Positions 38,067 to 49,747 of a DNA stretch of 64,000 nt are shown piece by piece. Below the pieces are notes generated by a model. It was given only the letters and a program-made list of their open reading frames with translations, made no database searches and had not been told where the DNA came from. The stretch's first letter is position 1. Each line of letters starts with the position of its first letter. This stretch comes from Micromussa lordhowensis (taxonomy: Eukaryota > Cnidaria > Anthozoa > Scleractinia > Lobophylliidae): the NCBI GenBank assembly GCA_964020085.1, contig OZ026595.1, positions 22,569,153 through 22,633,152 of the forward strand. Reading direction: 5' to 3'. Position numbers and translations under genes: made by a program.

Positions 38067-41000
38067 ATGTCCAAGATGGCGGCCAAATTAAGACAAGGGT
38101 CTTGTCATTTATTGGCCGAATTCGGAGCAAGAATGATCCTTTTCTCCATATTCATGTAAGTATTTACTTTCCTATTAGATTTTGTCTCATGTAAAGTGTA
38201 AATTTTCCTCGAAACAAGTTTTTCTCTATCTGGATGTGTTGAAATAAGTCTGAGTGAAACTAAGCTTATAGCTTACTGGCGACGTGTAAAAAGCTGTTCA
38301 AAGACGCGGATGTTTGAAATGATTGTTCTTCACGTTTGGCAATATTTTTGGTCATCTTTTTGTCTGTACGGTCATATACAGACGTTTTGATAATCCCAGG
38401 ACAAAAATGTCTTATATGAAAATCATGCCGCATAAATATGTTGCTTTAGGTTGAGCTTATTGATTCTGAATTCTGTTTTACTAAAACTAACTTCGATTAT
38501 GTTCATCTGTCCATGATGCAAAGTACTAGTATATATAAATAATTCCAGCTTGTGCTCTATAAGTTCTGTTTTTTTCCATACTTACACTGCTTTGTCAGTG
38601 ACCTTTCCTTATGTACATCTCATTTGCCCTTTGTCAAGTTATAAGATTTTCATTTTATTATTATTATTTTTTTTTAATTTGCCATAAAAAGATAAGATTA
38701 TGAAGTTTATTGCATGTACGCCATGAGCTTAAGCGCAAGCAATATTTTAAGAAAACAGTGCACTTGCTCCTGCTTCATTATTGAGCTGTATGTGATTCCT
38801 TAGTATTGCATTGTGCATGCCTACTGCACACGATTTTTGCGTCATCAGGGCGTAAAATTGCGCCTAATACAGGCGCCAATGCGACTAAATGTTTCACTTT
38901 GGCGACCAAATCCTGAGAATTAGTCACCAAATTGGCGTCTAGAATTTCTAATCACACCTTACCTAAAGATCCAGTGATTGTTGAAGATTTGTAAAGATAA
39001 ATCTGCAGCAAAGTTCCTCGTTAAGCCTACCAAATCCCAGCACATGCACGATTTCGAAACGTAAATCTATCGTCGCTAGACGCCATCTTGGATTTAGGTA
39101 ACCTTTCACGTTGTATATGATCCATTCTAGTGTCCTCTTTGTAGGTCCTGTAAATTTTGACCACCAACTTTTTGGAATTGGCTACCAATTTAAAATATTT
39201 AGGAGCCAAGTGGCTACCGGTAAAAAGGGTTAATTTTACGCCCTGGTCATTAACACGTGCACATGAGCATGTACGCATACAAAAATTTCAAGGGAATTAC
39301 CTTAAGATCACTCAAGAAGTAAAAGAAGCACTTAGCTCCACCTGCTGGTGTGGCTTCTTCAGCGCATCTATATAAAGTGTGATTTTAGCATAAAATAAAG
39401 GTTAATGTTGGCAAGCAACCTTTTCTAGACGAGCCCACACTCGTCTCGCTGCGGTAATTTACAACACATGCCCATAATAGCCAAAAATGGCGCACTATTT
39501 TCCACCTCTCTTTCCCCAAAGGGTCCCCTGATAGCCTGAACGCCAACATCCCACTTGATCTTTTCACCCTACAATACATCCGCATTGACAACGCGATCTC
39601 ATTGGTCCTTGAACATGGCCCCGGCTGTTTCATGACAAAAACGGATATTCAGTCGGCCTTCCGCATTATCCCTGTTCACCCCGATGATTGGGAATTATTG
39701 GGTATGTCCTGGAAAGGTCTCTTCTTTTTCGACAAAGCTCTCCTCTTCGGCCTTAGAAGTGCCCCCTACCTTTTCAATCAACTCTCCGATGCCCTGGAAT
39801 GGCTAGTCAAAAATCACCTCTTGCCTCCTGGTCCTCCAAAAGATCTTGCCACCTACGTGACCTCCAATCTCTTATTGGGACTTTACACTTTGCCTGTCGG
39901 GTTATCTCCCCGGGTCGTCCCTTCATGCAACGGATTATAAATCTTACTCGGGGCGTCCGCCACCCTGGGCATTTTGTTTCCCTCAACCAAGAATTCAGGA
40001 CGGACATTCTTATGTGGCAAATCTTCCTTGACCACTGGAATGGGGTTAGCCTTTTCCTTCCCCCTTTTACTGAGCCCTCTCCCCAAATCCACCTTTTTAC
40101 AGACGCAGCCGGTTCCCTTGGCTACGGGGGCTTCTTCAATAACCTATGGTTCCAGGGTAAATGGCACCCTTTCCATCAGCTCAACCCTGCCACTGGCATA
40201 AGCATCCAGTGGCAAGAGCTCTACCCAATTTACCTGGCCTGCATGCTCTGGGCTCCCCTATGGGCTAATAGGAGAATCTGCTTTCACTGTGACAATCAAG
40301 CATCTGTTGCCATTCTCTCTGCAAAGAGCTAAAAAATACCCCGCATTATGAATCTTGTTCGCCTAATCACCCTGCAGACCTTCAAATTCAATTTTACCTT
40401 TTCCGCCAAACATGTCCCAGGCCTTGACAACGGTATCGCTGACCACCCGCTGCACATATTCCTCTGGTGAACGCCAATTTATTCGCTTCTGTTTACACCA
40501 TGGGCTTGTTTCCCCCCATACCCCTTTATTACCCAGCAGTGAGGCTACCTTAATTCACTTTGTTACCCACCTTTCCAATACAGTTTCCTATGCCACTATT
40601 AAAGTTTATCTGGCAGCAGTAAAAAACCTGCATATTGAGTTTGGTTGTCAATTGGACTTTACCTCCATGCCCCTCCTTTATAAAACTTTACGAGGCATAA
40701 AATGTTCACAGACTGTTTCTAAACGGGCACGCTACCCCATCACTATTACAGTTCTCAATCTAATCTACTCTAAGTTACAACCCTTTCATTCCCAAGCTGT
40801 TGACTCTTCCATGTTATGGGCTGCCTTTACGCTGGCCTTTTTCGGTTTCCTACGAAGCAGTGAATTCACTTCCAATGGCACATTTGACCCCCATACTCAC
40901 TTATCCAGAGCAGATATCAGCCTTGAACCTAATATTTTCAGTCCGAAATTCCTCGAAATTACTATTAAATAGTCCAAGACTGACCCTTTCCGCGAGACAG

Positions 41001-44000
41001 CCAAACTCACTATAGCTAGGTCAGACTCCAACGTCTGCGCGGTCACTGCCCTTCAAGACTATCTTCTTCAGACACATGGACAAAGTACCTCTCAGCCTCT
41101 CTTCAAATTTGCTGATGGGCGCAATCTTACCCGCGCTTCACTTACCAACAACCTGCGTGCCCTACTGCTTGTTTGTGGCCTGGACAGCGCAAACTTTGCC
41201 TCACACAGTTTTCGTATTGGCGCAGCCAGGACAGCAGGAGCGGCTGGACTCCCTGACTGGCTAATCAAAGTCCTCGGCAGGTGGAAATCTAATGCTTACC
41301 AAACCTATATCAAGACCCCCAAAGAGGCTATCCTCCAAGTACCCAGGAACTTGGCATCCTGCCTTAAGGAGGCTCGAAAGGGTTTTTCGTTGCTATATTG
41401 CTTGTGAAACAATGGAAGATTACAAGGAAGGATGTTTAATGGTGTGGGCAAACTATATGTCTCCTTGCAACTCTATTATTGGGCTATACTTTAAGGGTAC
41501 TTGTGACGTCATATCAGTTACCATGGCAATGCACGAGGTCCACAAAAGCGTCCTCTAAATTTCAGATTTTGTAAATTATCTGAGAAACTAATTCAGTGAC
41601 CTACCATTTTTATCTCTTTGTTGGAAAGTTCCCTAAATTCTTTAGCTTTTCAGACAGTATGGAAAAATTTTATCTAGTAGAATTAAATATATTTCAAGAA
41701 AACGCGTTTTATGGCTTACAGAAAATTCCACTAGATAATTTTCCCCGAAACTTTTATATCTGAAGTGCCATCGCGAATGGTGCGTGTATGCAAAAAATCA
41801 AGATAGGTCACCGAGCGAACTTTCGAGTTATAAACAAACGTTTTCCACAGATTTTATTTCCGGTTCGCGCGATTTTACGCAGCATTAACTTCCGGTGTGC
41901 TGATTTTAATGCTACTGATTCAGCTGACGCGTGCATCTTAGTAATTGCGTGTGTAGATTGCGCGCGCGCGTGCAGCTAAAAACCCTTTCGAGCCTCCTTA
42001 ACTGACACCTATTTTAGATACATTGAGAACACTGCGATGTCCCCTTGTAACTGTTTTTATTGTTGGGTTTATAGTTTGTTACTTAATTTTTAAGTGTATT
42101 CGTGTATTACATGGGCCCTGGGCCATTCCTCCACAGGTGGCCAGCCTCGCTGTCACTCCCCCATTTGGGGCCAAGGTCTCCCTATGCCTAATCCCTTGCA
42201 CCTCCTGTGGAGATCTGGCCTGGGGCTACCCTGTCTTACTTAAATTTATGGGCCCCACACAGGGGACTTTCTCGTTACACTCGGCGTTCGTGGACGGGGA
42301 ATTGCTGCCTGCGGCACCCCTTCAGCCCTGTGCTGGAGCCCCGTCAGGGAGGGGACATCTGTTCTCTGGCTGGGTTAACTTGGCCCCAGGTAATTTTTTC
42401 CAGCAACAATGTCCTCCTTGCAGTACAGGCATGGGGCACCCCCTCGGCATGGCGCCATGTGCCGAGGCCCCCCCCATCCGGTGGGTTTCATCCGGTCAGT
42501 GGGTTATATCCGAGCCTTGCCAGTATATTCCCTGCCCACTATTGCCCACTACATCATCTTGTGTCTTGTCTGCACGCCATAACATTAAGTGTGATTTTAG
42601 CATAAAATAAAGGTTAATGTTGGCAAGCAACCTTTTCTAGACGAGCCCACACTCGTCTCGCTGCGGTAATTTACAACACATGCCCATATTTGGCAACTGC
42701 TATTTAAGCATAGCATGTCATGCGAGTAATCAGTTTGTCCCTTCTCTGAGACCTGCAAGTTTGTAATTTGCTCCAATTGTAACCCCTCCCTCCCACCCTC
42801 TTATCTCGTAACAAGCTGCATGTACCAGTACTTCGAAACTCTTTTTCTGTCCTTGTCATTAGGGCTTCAAGCCCCCAGTTATTATGGTTAAGGTTTGTTA
42901 CAATCATACATCTAAAGAATTTAATAAATGTTTACGGGCGGGGAATTGCTGCCTACGGCACCCCTTCAGCCCTGTGCTGGAGCCCCGTCAGGGAGGGGAC
43001 ATCTGTTCTCTGGCTGGGTTAACTTGGCCCCAGGTAATTTTTTCCAGCAACAATGTCCTCCTTGCAGTACAGGCATGGGGCACCCCCTCGGCATGGCACC
43101 ATGTGCCGAGGCCCCCCCCCCCCCCATCCGGTGGGTTTCATCCGGTCGGTGGGTTATATCCGAGCCTTGTCAGTATATTCCCTGCCCACTATTGCCCACT
43201 ACATCATCTTGTGTCTTTTCTGCGCGCCATAACATTAATCAACAATTTCCTTGCGCACAGTAACTGGTCCTCTATGATCATTTGTATCAAACACAGTTCA
43301 AGGTGTGCACAGTGCTGGAAATAACAGTCACATTACATTGTGATCAGATATCATGACGTTGATTATACTCTCAAATTAAAAGGCCTACATGTATGTCATA
43401 ACATTGGACTCAAAGTAAAATCAAATTTAATGTTAATTGTGGCTAAATGTAATTTAGGCTAAGTTAAATGCAAGACAATGCTGGCCAGCAGTATCTCCCA
43501 GGGTTCTGGTGCAGGGTGGACGGGGGTTTTGTGCAGGGGCCCCACATGGCTTACAGCTCGGCTTCAGATGTCAAGTCATTTGCGTTTTTTTATTGCTGTC
43601 AGATAGTTTGCACTGTGATTTTATCCCCGGCCTGCCCCTCCCTCTTGCTTTGGTAAGTGTGTGTTAAGTATTTGTGTTTCCACTGACTTGTCGGTGTGAC
43701 AGTGCAGGGTGGGAGGGGCTGCCACTCACAGGGTTGTCATGGATACCCTACGCATTTGGCTCGGTTTGATTCATAGCCTCACCCTCCTTTCTAGGCACCA
43801 TTCCCCAAGCTATCTACTGTTGATGAGTTTAAATTATTCTAGAAAATGTTGATCCCTGTAGGTATGGGTGTAGATGGGAATATGTTTTTTAACCCTGCCC
43901 TCCTCACCCTCCCACCCTGTGTTGAAATTCATGTTCCTTATCAATGACCTTCATTGGGGTGGATATGAACTTTCCTAGAACTGCAATTGAAGATTGTGTA

Positions 44001-47000
44001 TATTTTTCTATTCTTTCTTCAGGGCTTTGGAATATACTCCAGCATTTATACGTGTTATTCATGATGAAGAGATGTGGTTATACAAGAATCCCAAATCTCA
44101 GAACACAATCTCAACAGAATTGCTGTTTGTAAGTGCCATCTTGGTTGGAATGAATCATCTCGTTTGAAATGATACAGAGCTGGCAGCCTAATTAGAGACT
44201 TGATGTTTGTCTAGATGTTATTTTCTAACCACTTTCCACACATTCTTTAGTAGTCGGGGCTATATACATAGTCTGGGTTACTTTTTCATACATTAGGTCA
44301 AGACATTTTTGGTCGCACTGATTTGATTCACTCACTCACTCATCCTCTTCGCTCCTTGGGTGGAGCATAAGGCCAGGCAACAACAACTGCCATCCTTCAC
44401 GGTCTTTAGCTACCTGCTTCACTACATTCCAGCTAGTCCATCCTAGTTTTTTTCCGTTCCCTCTCAATAGTGTTCCTCCATGTAGTCTTTGGTCTTCCAT
44501 GCTTTCTCTTGCCCTCAGGGGTCCAGGTAAGCGCAACTCTACAGTTGTTATCTTTCTCTCTCCTTAACACGTGACCGATCCATCTCCATCGTCTAACCTT
44601 CAAAGTTTCTGAGATGGGACTCTCTCTGGCTCTTTCATAGAGATCACGGTTGGATATGGTGTATGGCCAAAATATGCCAAGGATTCTTCTTAGGCATTTT
44701 CGATGGAAAACGTCCAGGCGCTCCAAATCTGTTGATGTAACCCTCCACATCTCAGCGCCAAACAGGAGGATAGAAGTCACGCAGCTCTTGAAGATTCTCA
44801 GCTTGGTGTGCTTGCTGTATGTCTTAGACCTCCAGACAGGATTTAGAGTGGCATATGCTCTTCTTGCGATTGACAGCCTGTGCGTGATGTCTTCATGTGA
44901 CCCACCGGTTCTATGGACAGTGGCACCTAAGTAGATGAAGGAGTTGACGTCTTCAACTTCTAAGCCATCAATGGAAATTGTGTCAGTGACCTTGGCATTT
45001 GTTCGTAGCACCTTTGTCTTGGTGGTGTTGATACAGAGTCCGGTATACCTTGAGACCTGTTGGAGGCGGCTGCACTTCTCTTGAAGATCTTTGTGTCGGC
45101 TGGAGAGAAGGGCTATGTCATCTGCATAGTCAAGGTCCTCTAGGACTGTTTTGAACTTCCATCTCAGACCTCTCCTTGCATTGGTGGTGTTCCTCATTAC
45201 CCAGTCAATAATGATGTTGAAGAGAAAGCCAGACATAACGCAGACCTGCTTGACTCCTGTCTCTACAGGAAACCAATCTGATGTTCGTCCGTTATCAACA
45301 ACGCAGCTGGTGCTTCCATCATAAAGCTCTTGTATGATGTCGACGAAGTTGTCAGGAATGCCATAATGCCTGAGAATGTTCCAGAGTTTGTCTCTTCTCA
45401 CACTATCAAAGGCCTTCTTGAAATCGATGAAACCTATGTACAAGGGTGTTTGCCATTCAGCACTCTGTTCTAAGATGTTCCTAAGGATGAAAATCTGTTC
45501 AGTTGTCCCTCTTCCTGTTCGAAAGGCAGCCTGTTCTTGCCGTAATTTCTCCTCGACTCCTTCCTGCATCCTCATCAAGAACATTCTGCAGAAGACTTTG
45601 TATGGCACTGAGAGTAAGGATATCCCTCGATAGTTGTTACAAATAGATGCTGGTCCTTCTTGGGTATTTTGGCCAGCAAAGCTCTCCTCCAGTCAGATGG
45701 CACTTTACACTGATCAAGAATCTGATTGCAGATATTCAGAAGCTGGCACAGGGCAATTGGAGGGCTGGCTTTAAGCATTTCTGCACTAATGTTATCCACA
45801 CCAGGTGCTTTGCCGTTCTTCAGCCGAGAGATTACTTTTCTCAGTTCTTGGATTGTAAAGGGGCCAGTGTCCATCTCGATGGGATCTTCGCAGTCACCAA
45901 GCTGACACCCTTCCGGAAGATCACTTTCTTCACAAGATACATTCAAGATCTCATAAAAATGCTCTTTCCACCTTTCAAGTACTTCTTCCTCTGTGGTGAT
46001 GACTTTACCCTCTTCCGTCCGTATTCAAGTACTTGGCTTCTTAAGGCACCCGCTTAGTACCTTCGTCTTGGTGTAAAGCTCTTTCAGGTTGTTTTGGTGC
46101 GCTGCCCTTTCTGCCTCTTCTGCAACTCTTTCCAAGGTTCTCCTCTTGTCTGCTCGTGCTCTCTTTTTCACTTCCTTGTCTTTCATTTGGTACATCCGCT
46201 GTCTGTTTTCCCTCACTCATTCTGAACGGCAGTTCAAAATGCTCTGTTTTAGCTTCCGTCTTTCTTCAATACAGTTCCAGGTGGAGGGGCTCAACCAGTC
46301 CTTTCGTGACCTTGCTCTTTGTCTAAGTGTTTCAGCTGCCGTGATACGGTAGTTGTCTTTGTATTCTGTCCATGTTTCATCCACGCTTTGGTTGTCATTG
46401 TCTAGAGCTTCAAAACGGTTCTTAAGGGCTATGCTGAAGCCCCGCTTGTGCAAAGGATCTTTTAGCTTTGCAGTGTCGTAGATGATCCTTGACACTTGTT
46501 TCTTTCTGTTTCTTGCCAGCTTTAGGCGTATCTTACATCGGACAAGGTGATGGTCACTTGCTGCGTCTGCTCCTCGTTGTGCTCTGACATCAAGTAGCGA
46601 TCTCCTAAATCTTCTCCGGATCGCCACATGATCAATCTGATTCCTGTCATAATCATTTGGTGATGTCCACGTATACTTGTAGATGTCTTTGTGCTTGAAG
46701 CAAGTGCCACCAATGACAAGACTGTTCTCAGCGCAAAGATATGCAAATCTTAGGCCATTATCATTCACAGTGCCGAGTCCTTCGTTACCCATGGTGTCTT
46801 CCCAGCCAGTGTTGTCAGATCCCACCTTGGCATTGGCATCTCCTAAAATGATCACTGATTTGATTGGATTAAAATAAGTGTTTTAAGTGGCATGTCTGAA
46901 GGTAAATGTATTTCTCCTCAGTAAATGTTTCAAGCACTACAAGACACTGAGTTGTTGTGTTTTCTGCAAAGGTGGAAACAGTAGCACCCTTGTGTTTAAA

Positions 47001-49747
47001 TGTCTTAGATGGTAATTAAGTAAATAAATAGAATCCAGCTAATAACTTACATGTATCTGTCATCTTATTTTTTGTTGGCAGGTAATTGCTGCAGTTGTTC
47101 CTGTCACTGTAATAATTATTCTGGCAGTATTAAGAAAAGACAGGATTGATGGCATACAGGCCCTCTTTGGTAAATTTCAATTAGACATTGTTGTGTTATA
47201 TAATTTACATTTACTTCCCTATTATTTACATTTACCTCCCTAAATCACAATCTTTTGACTTTGATTTATTTATATTTTTACAGCTTTGACATTAACTCTT
47301 GGATTAAATGGAGTTGTGACAAACATTGTAAAAATTCTTGTTGGCAGGTGAGAAAAAAATTGCACTGCTGCGACACTAAGTGCCCATGTAATGATGATGT
47401 ACCACTAATGTTTTTTCAGAGTTTTATTATTTCAAATGACTGAAATAATGAACAGTTCCTTATATAACTTTTGGTTAAATCAGTTATTTGCATTCCATTC
47501 ATGTCGGGTAAAAAAACAATATTTTATCCCCCAAATTGTAGGGTATGGCGTGAGTTGATGTCAAATTTTATCCTGGTTAATTCTGCAGGCCTCGTCCAGA
47601 TTACTTCTGGCGCTGCTATCCCAATGGAGTTATTCCTGCAAATGTCCAATGTGATGGCAACCCTGATGAAATAATAGAAGGCAGAAAGAGCTTTCCTAGT
47701 GGTCATGCTTCATGTAAGTTCTAATCAAAGATGTACATTGTTTAGTTAAATAACAGAGAGGTAGCCATGGTGGAGAATGTCTGAAAATTCTGATGTGTAG
47801 TTAATAAAGTTTTAACTTACCCTTCAGTAGAACATTAATATTCTGTTACTTATCAATGCACATTTAGTATTTTAACACCTTGGATGAAGATTTTGATTAC
47901 TCCATCTCTGCCTGAAATGTGATCGGTCATGCATCACTGAGGCTACAGTAAAGAAGCTTTGGCAGCCAATATGTTTGTGTTCTCAAGATCAAGTTCACTG
48001 TGTTTTACTTTGTAAAAACAGAACATCTATGAGAATAATAATGTACACAATCATTTGCCTCAGAGAGGTGTCTATTTAAAAAACTTTTAAAATGAGGCAT
48101 TGGTCCCAGGACTGTGGAGGTTATATAAAAGAATCTACTTTAACAGAGCTCGAAAAAAGTGCTGTCTGGTTGTCCGGGAGAAGTAGATTTTCCTTCTGGG
48201 CAAGTGGCCTTCCATTCTCACTTGCCCAATAGACCATTTTACAGTTGTCTGCTCAGTGACCTGGCCTTTGAATGGCAGTGAGGCTGAAGGTGACCTTGCT
48301 TTCATAAAGACCTCTCTGCTTTTGTCATGTAAATGCACTGTAAAATGGTCTATTGGCAAAGGGTCAAGCAAGTCGTTTGCTAAGTAAAGCATTAAAAGAG
48401 CAAACTCAGACTTGCCCAGGGCAACTAAAACTTGCCACAAGGGCAAGCTGGAATCCCAGTTTTTTTCCAGCTCTGCTTTAATCTATTTGACTGACCGTTA
48501 CATGTTGGTGTCACACAACACACCATGCATACATTATACCTTTGCTTATATAAATACTCAAACAATAGCTCTTACAACTGAAGCCTAATATGAGAATATA
48601 GCGTGATTTTGCATTTTTTTTCCATGTAGTTTCCTTCAGTGGCCTGGGTTTTTTGTCACTTTATCTTGCGGGAAAGTTACACTGCTTCCAAGCACAGGGA
48701 AGAGGACAGGGATGGAAACTGTGTGTTGCTTTGGTACCTCTTATAACTGCCACAGCAATAACACTCACAAGATACTCAGATTATCGTCATCACTGGCAAG
48801 GTACTTTGAAGTAGAATCAAGAGTTGTTCCCTTCAAGTTTTTCTGGTGGTGGTTGTTGTTGCTGTGCCCAGTGACAAGCCCTACTAAACACGCTTCTTTC
48901 TTTCTTGCCCCCCCCCCCCCTATAAAGAGTATAAAGATTTGATTTGAAGAAAGTTGACACTGATAGTGCATATGGCCAACGATCATGTGTCATTTCTCTG
49001 ATTGATTCAGGCCTCAATTCTGAATTTTACTGCAAGTAAGGTGCCAGACAGAAGTCGCATCATGCATCAAGATGAACCATACTTTGTAATGCATCCTGAA
49101 TGACGCACTAAGAAAGATAGTTCATCTGGATGAATAATGTGCCTTGTGCTCATTTTTGTGCTAGAGACACATAGCCAGACAATCTCTAAATGTTTGCCAA
49201 GGTTTGTCGAGACAGATAATGTGTCTTTAGTATAAAAAACAGCCATTATGTTAAGAGTAGTTTAACTGTAATGTTAATTTGAGTTTTAGTTCTTGTATAA
49301 TCTGATTTCCTTATATTGTTGTTCCTTTTCCAGACATAACGGTTGGCTCAATACAAGGTGAGTTGCATGTAATTTTTCATTGGGATTTGGCCGAGTGAAA
49401 CGAATAAGTAGAAAATGTTTTTCTCACACACCACTGGGGCCTGGGAATAGCTCATGCGACCTTAGACGGGCAGCTTGGCATGTGTGAGAATAACAATTTT
49501 GTCTGTCAAAATTCAAATTAAATTATTAATCATTCTTCATGACAAAAGTGTTTGTCTGTTTGTTGCAGGCCTGTTCTTCGCTTATCTTTGTTACAGGCAG
49601 TACTATCCCGCGCTCAACAGACCACACTGTCATATGCCATACTGCACAGTCACACCAACCAGGTTTATCGATGAACACGATCACATGTTACCAATGACCG
49701 CACAGGACATCAAGTTATTACATCCGGTAGTAGAGAAATCACTTTGA
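38067..49747 (+). CDS. PLPP4/5: Phospholipid phosphatase 4/5-like (PAP2 superfamily)
   Basis: A multi-pass membrane enzyme that dephosphorylates phosphatidate, diacylglycerol pyrophosphate and related lipids, independent of Mg2+. Exons: 38067-38155, 44023-44128, 47082-47169, 47284-47347, 47589-47713, 48630-48800, 49334-49357, 49569-49747; all phases agree, giving 281 residues. The PAP2 signature is intact: KILVGRPRP (about 111-119), PSGH (152-155), and [12 protein letters not shown] (204-215, Thr replacing the usual Ser). EEMWLYKNP and LAGKLHCF are typical of the PLPP4/PLPP5 branch; I cannot choose between them. The start codon lies 24 bp from the edge of the large inverted element, so the 5' UTR must be very short or include element sequence. 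Intron 1 (5.9 kb) holds a TIR element and a DIRS-like element; intron 2 holds a LINE. Confidence 0.94.
38846..39245. mobile_element. TIR element with CAGGG ends, 400 bp
   Basis: The ends CAGGGCGTAAAATT and AATTTTACGCCCTG are exact inverted copies, and GTCAT is repeated directly on both sides (38841-38845 and 39246-39250). CAGGG ends recall hAT elements, though those usually make 8-bp duplications. Non-coding; in intron 1 of the PLPP gene. Confidence 0.75.
39377..39476 (+). repeat. Split direct repeat A1
   Basis: 100 bp starting GTGTGATTTTAGCAT, nearly identical to A2 at 42589-42688. It marks the left end of the element. Confidence 0.9.
39485..40332 (+). pseudogene. Reverse transcriptase-RNase H remnant (DIRS type)
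   Basis: First frame: [12 protein letters not shown], then [20 protein letters not shown] and [20 protein letters not shown], the fingers and palm of a DIRS-type RT. The frame then shifts near 39800-39850 and the catalytic Y-x-D-D block is missing, so a deletion removed it. The second frame continues with the connection region ([19 protein letters not shown]) and RNase H ([13 protein letters not shown], then WQELYPI and [11 protein letters not shown]) up to a stop at about 40330. It cannot encode an active enzyme. Confidence 0.85.
40412..41405 (+). pseudogene. Tyrosine recombinase remnant (DIRS type)
   Basis: One frame broken by a single TAG at 40970. The N-terminal SAM-like part is seen in [16 protein letters not shown] and [17 protein letters not shown]. 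Catalytic elements are visible: Arg in [10 protein letters not shown], the HxxR box in [13 protein letters not shown], Trp in LGRWKS and Tyr in NAYQTYI. Apart from the stop, all key residues are kept, so decay is fairly recent or mild. Confidence 0.85.
42295..42588 (+). repeat. Split direct repeat B1
   Basis: 294 bp from CGGGGAATTGCTGCCT to CCATAACATTAA, about 95 percent like B2 by eye; the main difference is the length of a C run. It directly abuts A2. Confidence 0.88.
42589..42688 (+). repeat. Split direct repeat A2
   Basis: 100-bp copy of A1 lying immediately after B1. Confidence 0.9.
42939..43238 (+). repeat. Split direct repeat B2
   Basis: 300-bp copy of B1 with a longer C run (about 43113-43125). 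It ends at CCATAACATTAA, the right end of the element. Confidence 0.88.
44433..45608 (-). pseudogene. LINE reverse transcriptase, C-terminal part
   Basis: Long open frame with RT blocks: [52 protein letters not shown] and the catalytic [12 protein letters not shown], then the thumb (INTTKTKVL) and a C-terminal region ([25 protein letters not shown]). A Gly has become Val in the usual KQGC motif (VKQVCVMSG). The earlier part of the domain ([17 protein letters not shown], 45575-45946) is in another frame, so the ORF is broken near 45600. Confidence 0.88.
46217..46852 (-). pseudogene. LINE endonuclease, truncated at N-terminus
   Basis: Starts inside the APE-type endonuclease at [14 protein letters not shown], followed by a YTWTSP motif, [14 protein letters not shown] and SDHHLVRCK, the usual order of catalytic blocks. 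The first part of the domain was lost to 5' truncation. A frame change near 46216 separates it from the linker coiled region (46025-46216). Confidence 0.82.
48144..48475. mobile_element. TIR element with 6-bp duplication, host of a nested element
   Basis: The ends CAGAGCTCGAAAAAA and TTTTTTTCCAGCTCTG are inverted copies, and CTTTAA flanks both sides (48138-48143, 48476-48481). A relative without the insert is at 13385-13545. In intron 5 of the PLPP gene (47714-48629). Confidence 0.75.
48226..48356. mobile_element. Nested MITE-like element, 131 bp
   Basis: CCAATAGACCATTTTACAG and CTGTAAAATGGTCTATTGG are exact inverted ends. It interrupts the element at 48144-48475 where the copy at 13385-13545 is continuous. 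Confidence 0.75.

Larger units (their letters stand above)
39377..43238 (+). mobile_element. Decayed DIRS/PAT/Ngaro-like retroelement
   Basis: Order of parts: repeat A1 (39377-39476), RT/RNase H remnant (39485-40332), tyrosine recombinase remnant (40412-41405), repeat B1 (42295-42588), repeat A2 (42589-42688), spacer, repeat B2 (42939-43238). Split direct repeats of the A-pol-B-A-B kind, together with a tyrosine recombinase in place of a DDE integrase, define the PAT/Ngaro branch of DIRS-order elements, which make no target duplications. The first ORF and the start of the RT are missing: RT sequence begins about 10 bp after A1. It is on the same strand as the host gene, in intron 1. Confidence 0.85.
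44329..46852 (-). mobile_element. 5'-truncated LINE (RTE-like) with 13-bp target duplication
   Basis: On the minus strand it holds the C-terminal half of an APE-type endonuclease followed by a reverse transcriptase, and ends in a (TGAG)n tail at its 3' end (about 44329-44345), as in RTE-type LINEs. CACTGATTTGATT is directly repeated at 44316-44328 and 46853-46865, so both borders are exact and the copy was truncated at its 5' end on insertion. The clade is a guess from the sequence style. It is in intron 2 of the PLPP gene, opposite strand. Confidence 0.88.

Noticed and set aside
42023..43324. Open frames of 111-195 codons on the plus strand
   Set aside because: They cover the B repeats and spacer of the DIRS-like element, are repeated with B1/B2, and resemble no protein.
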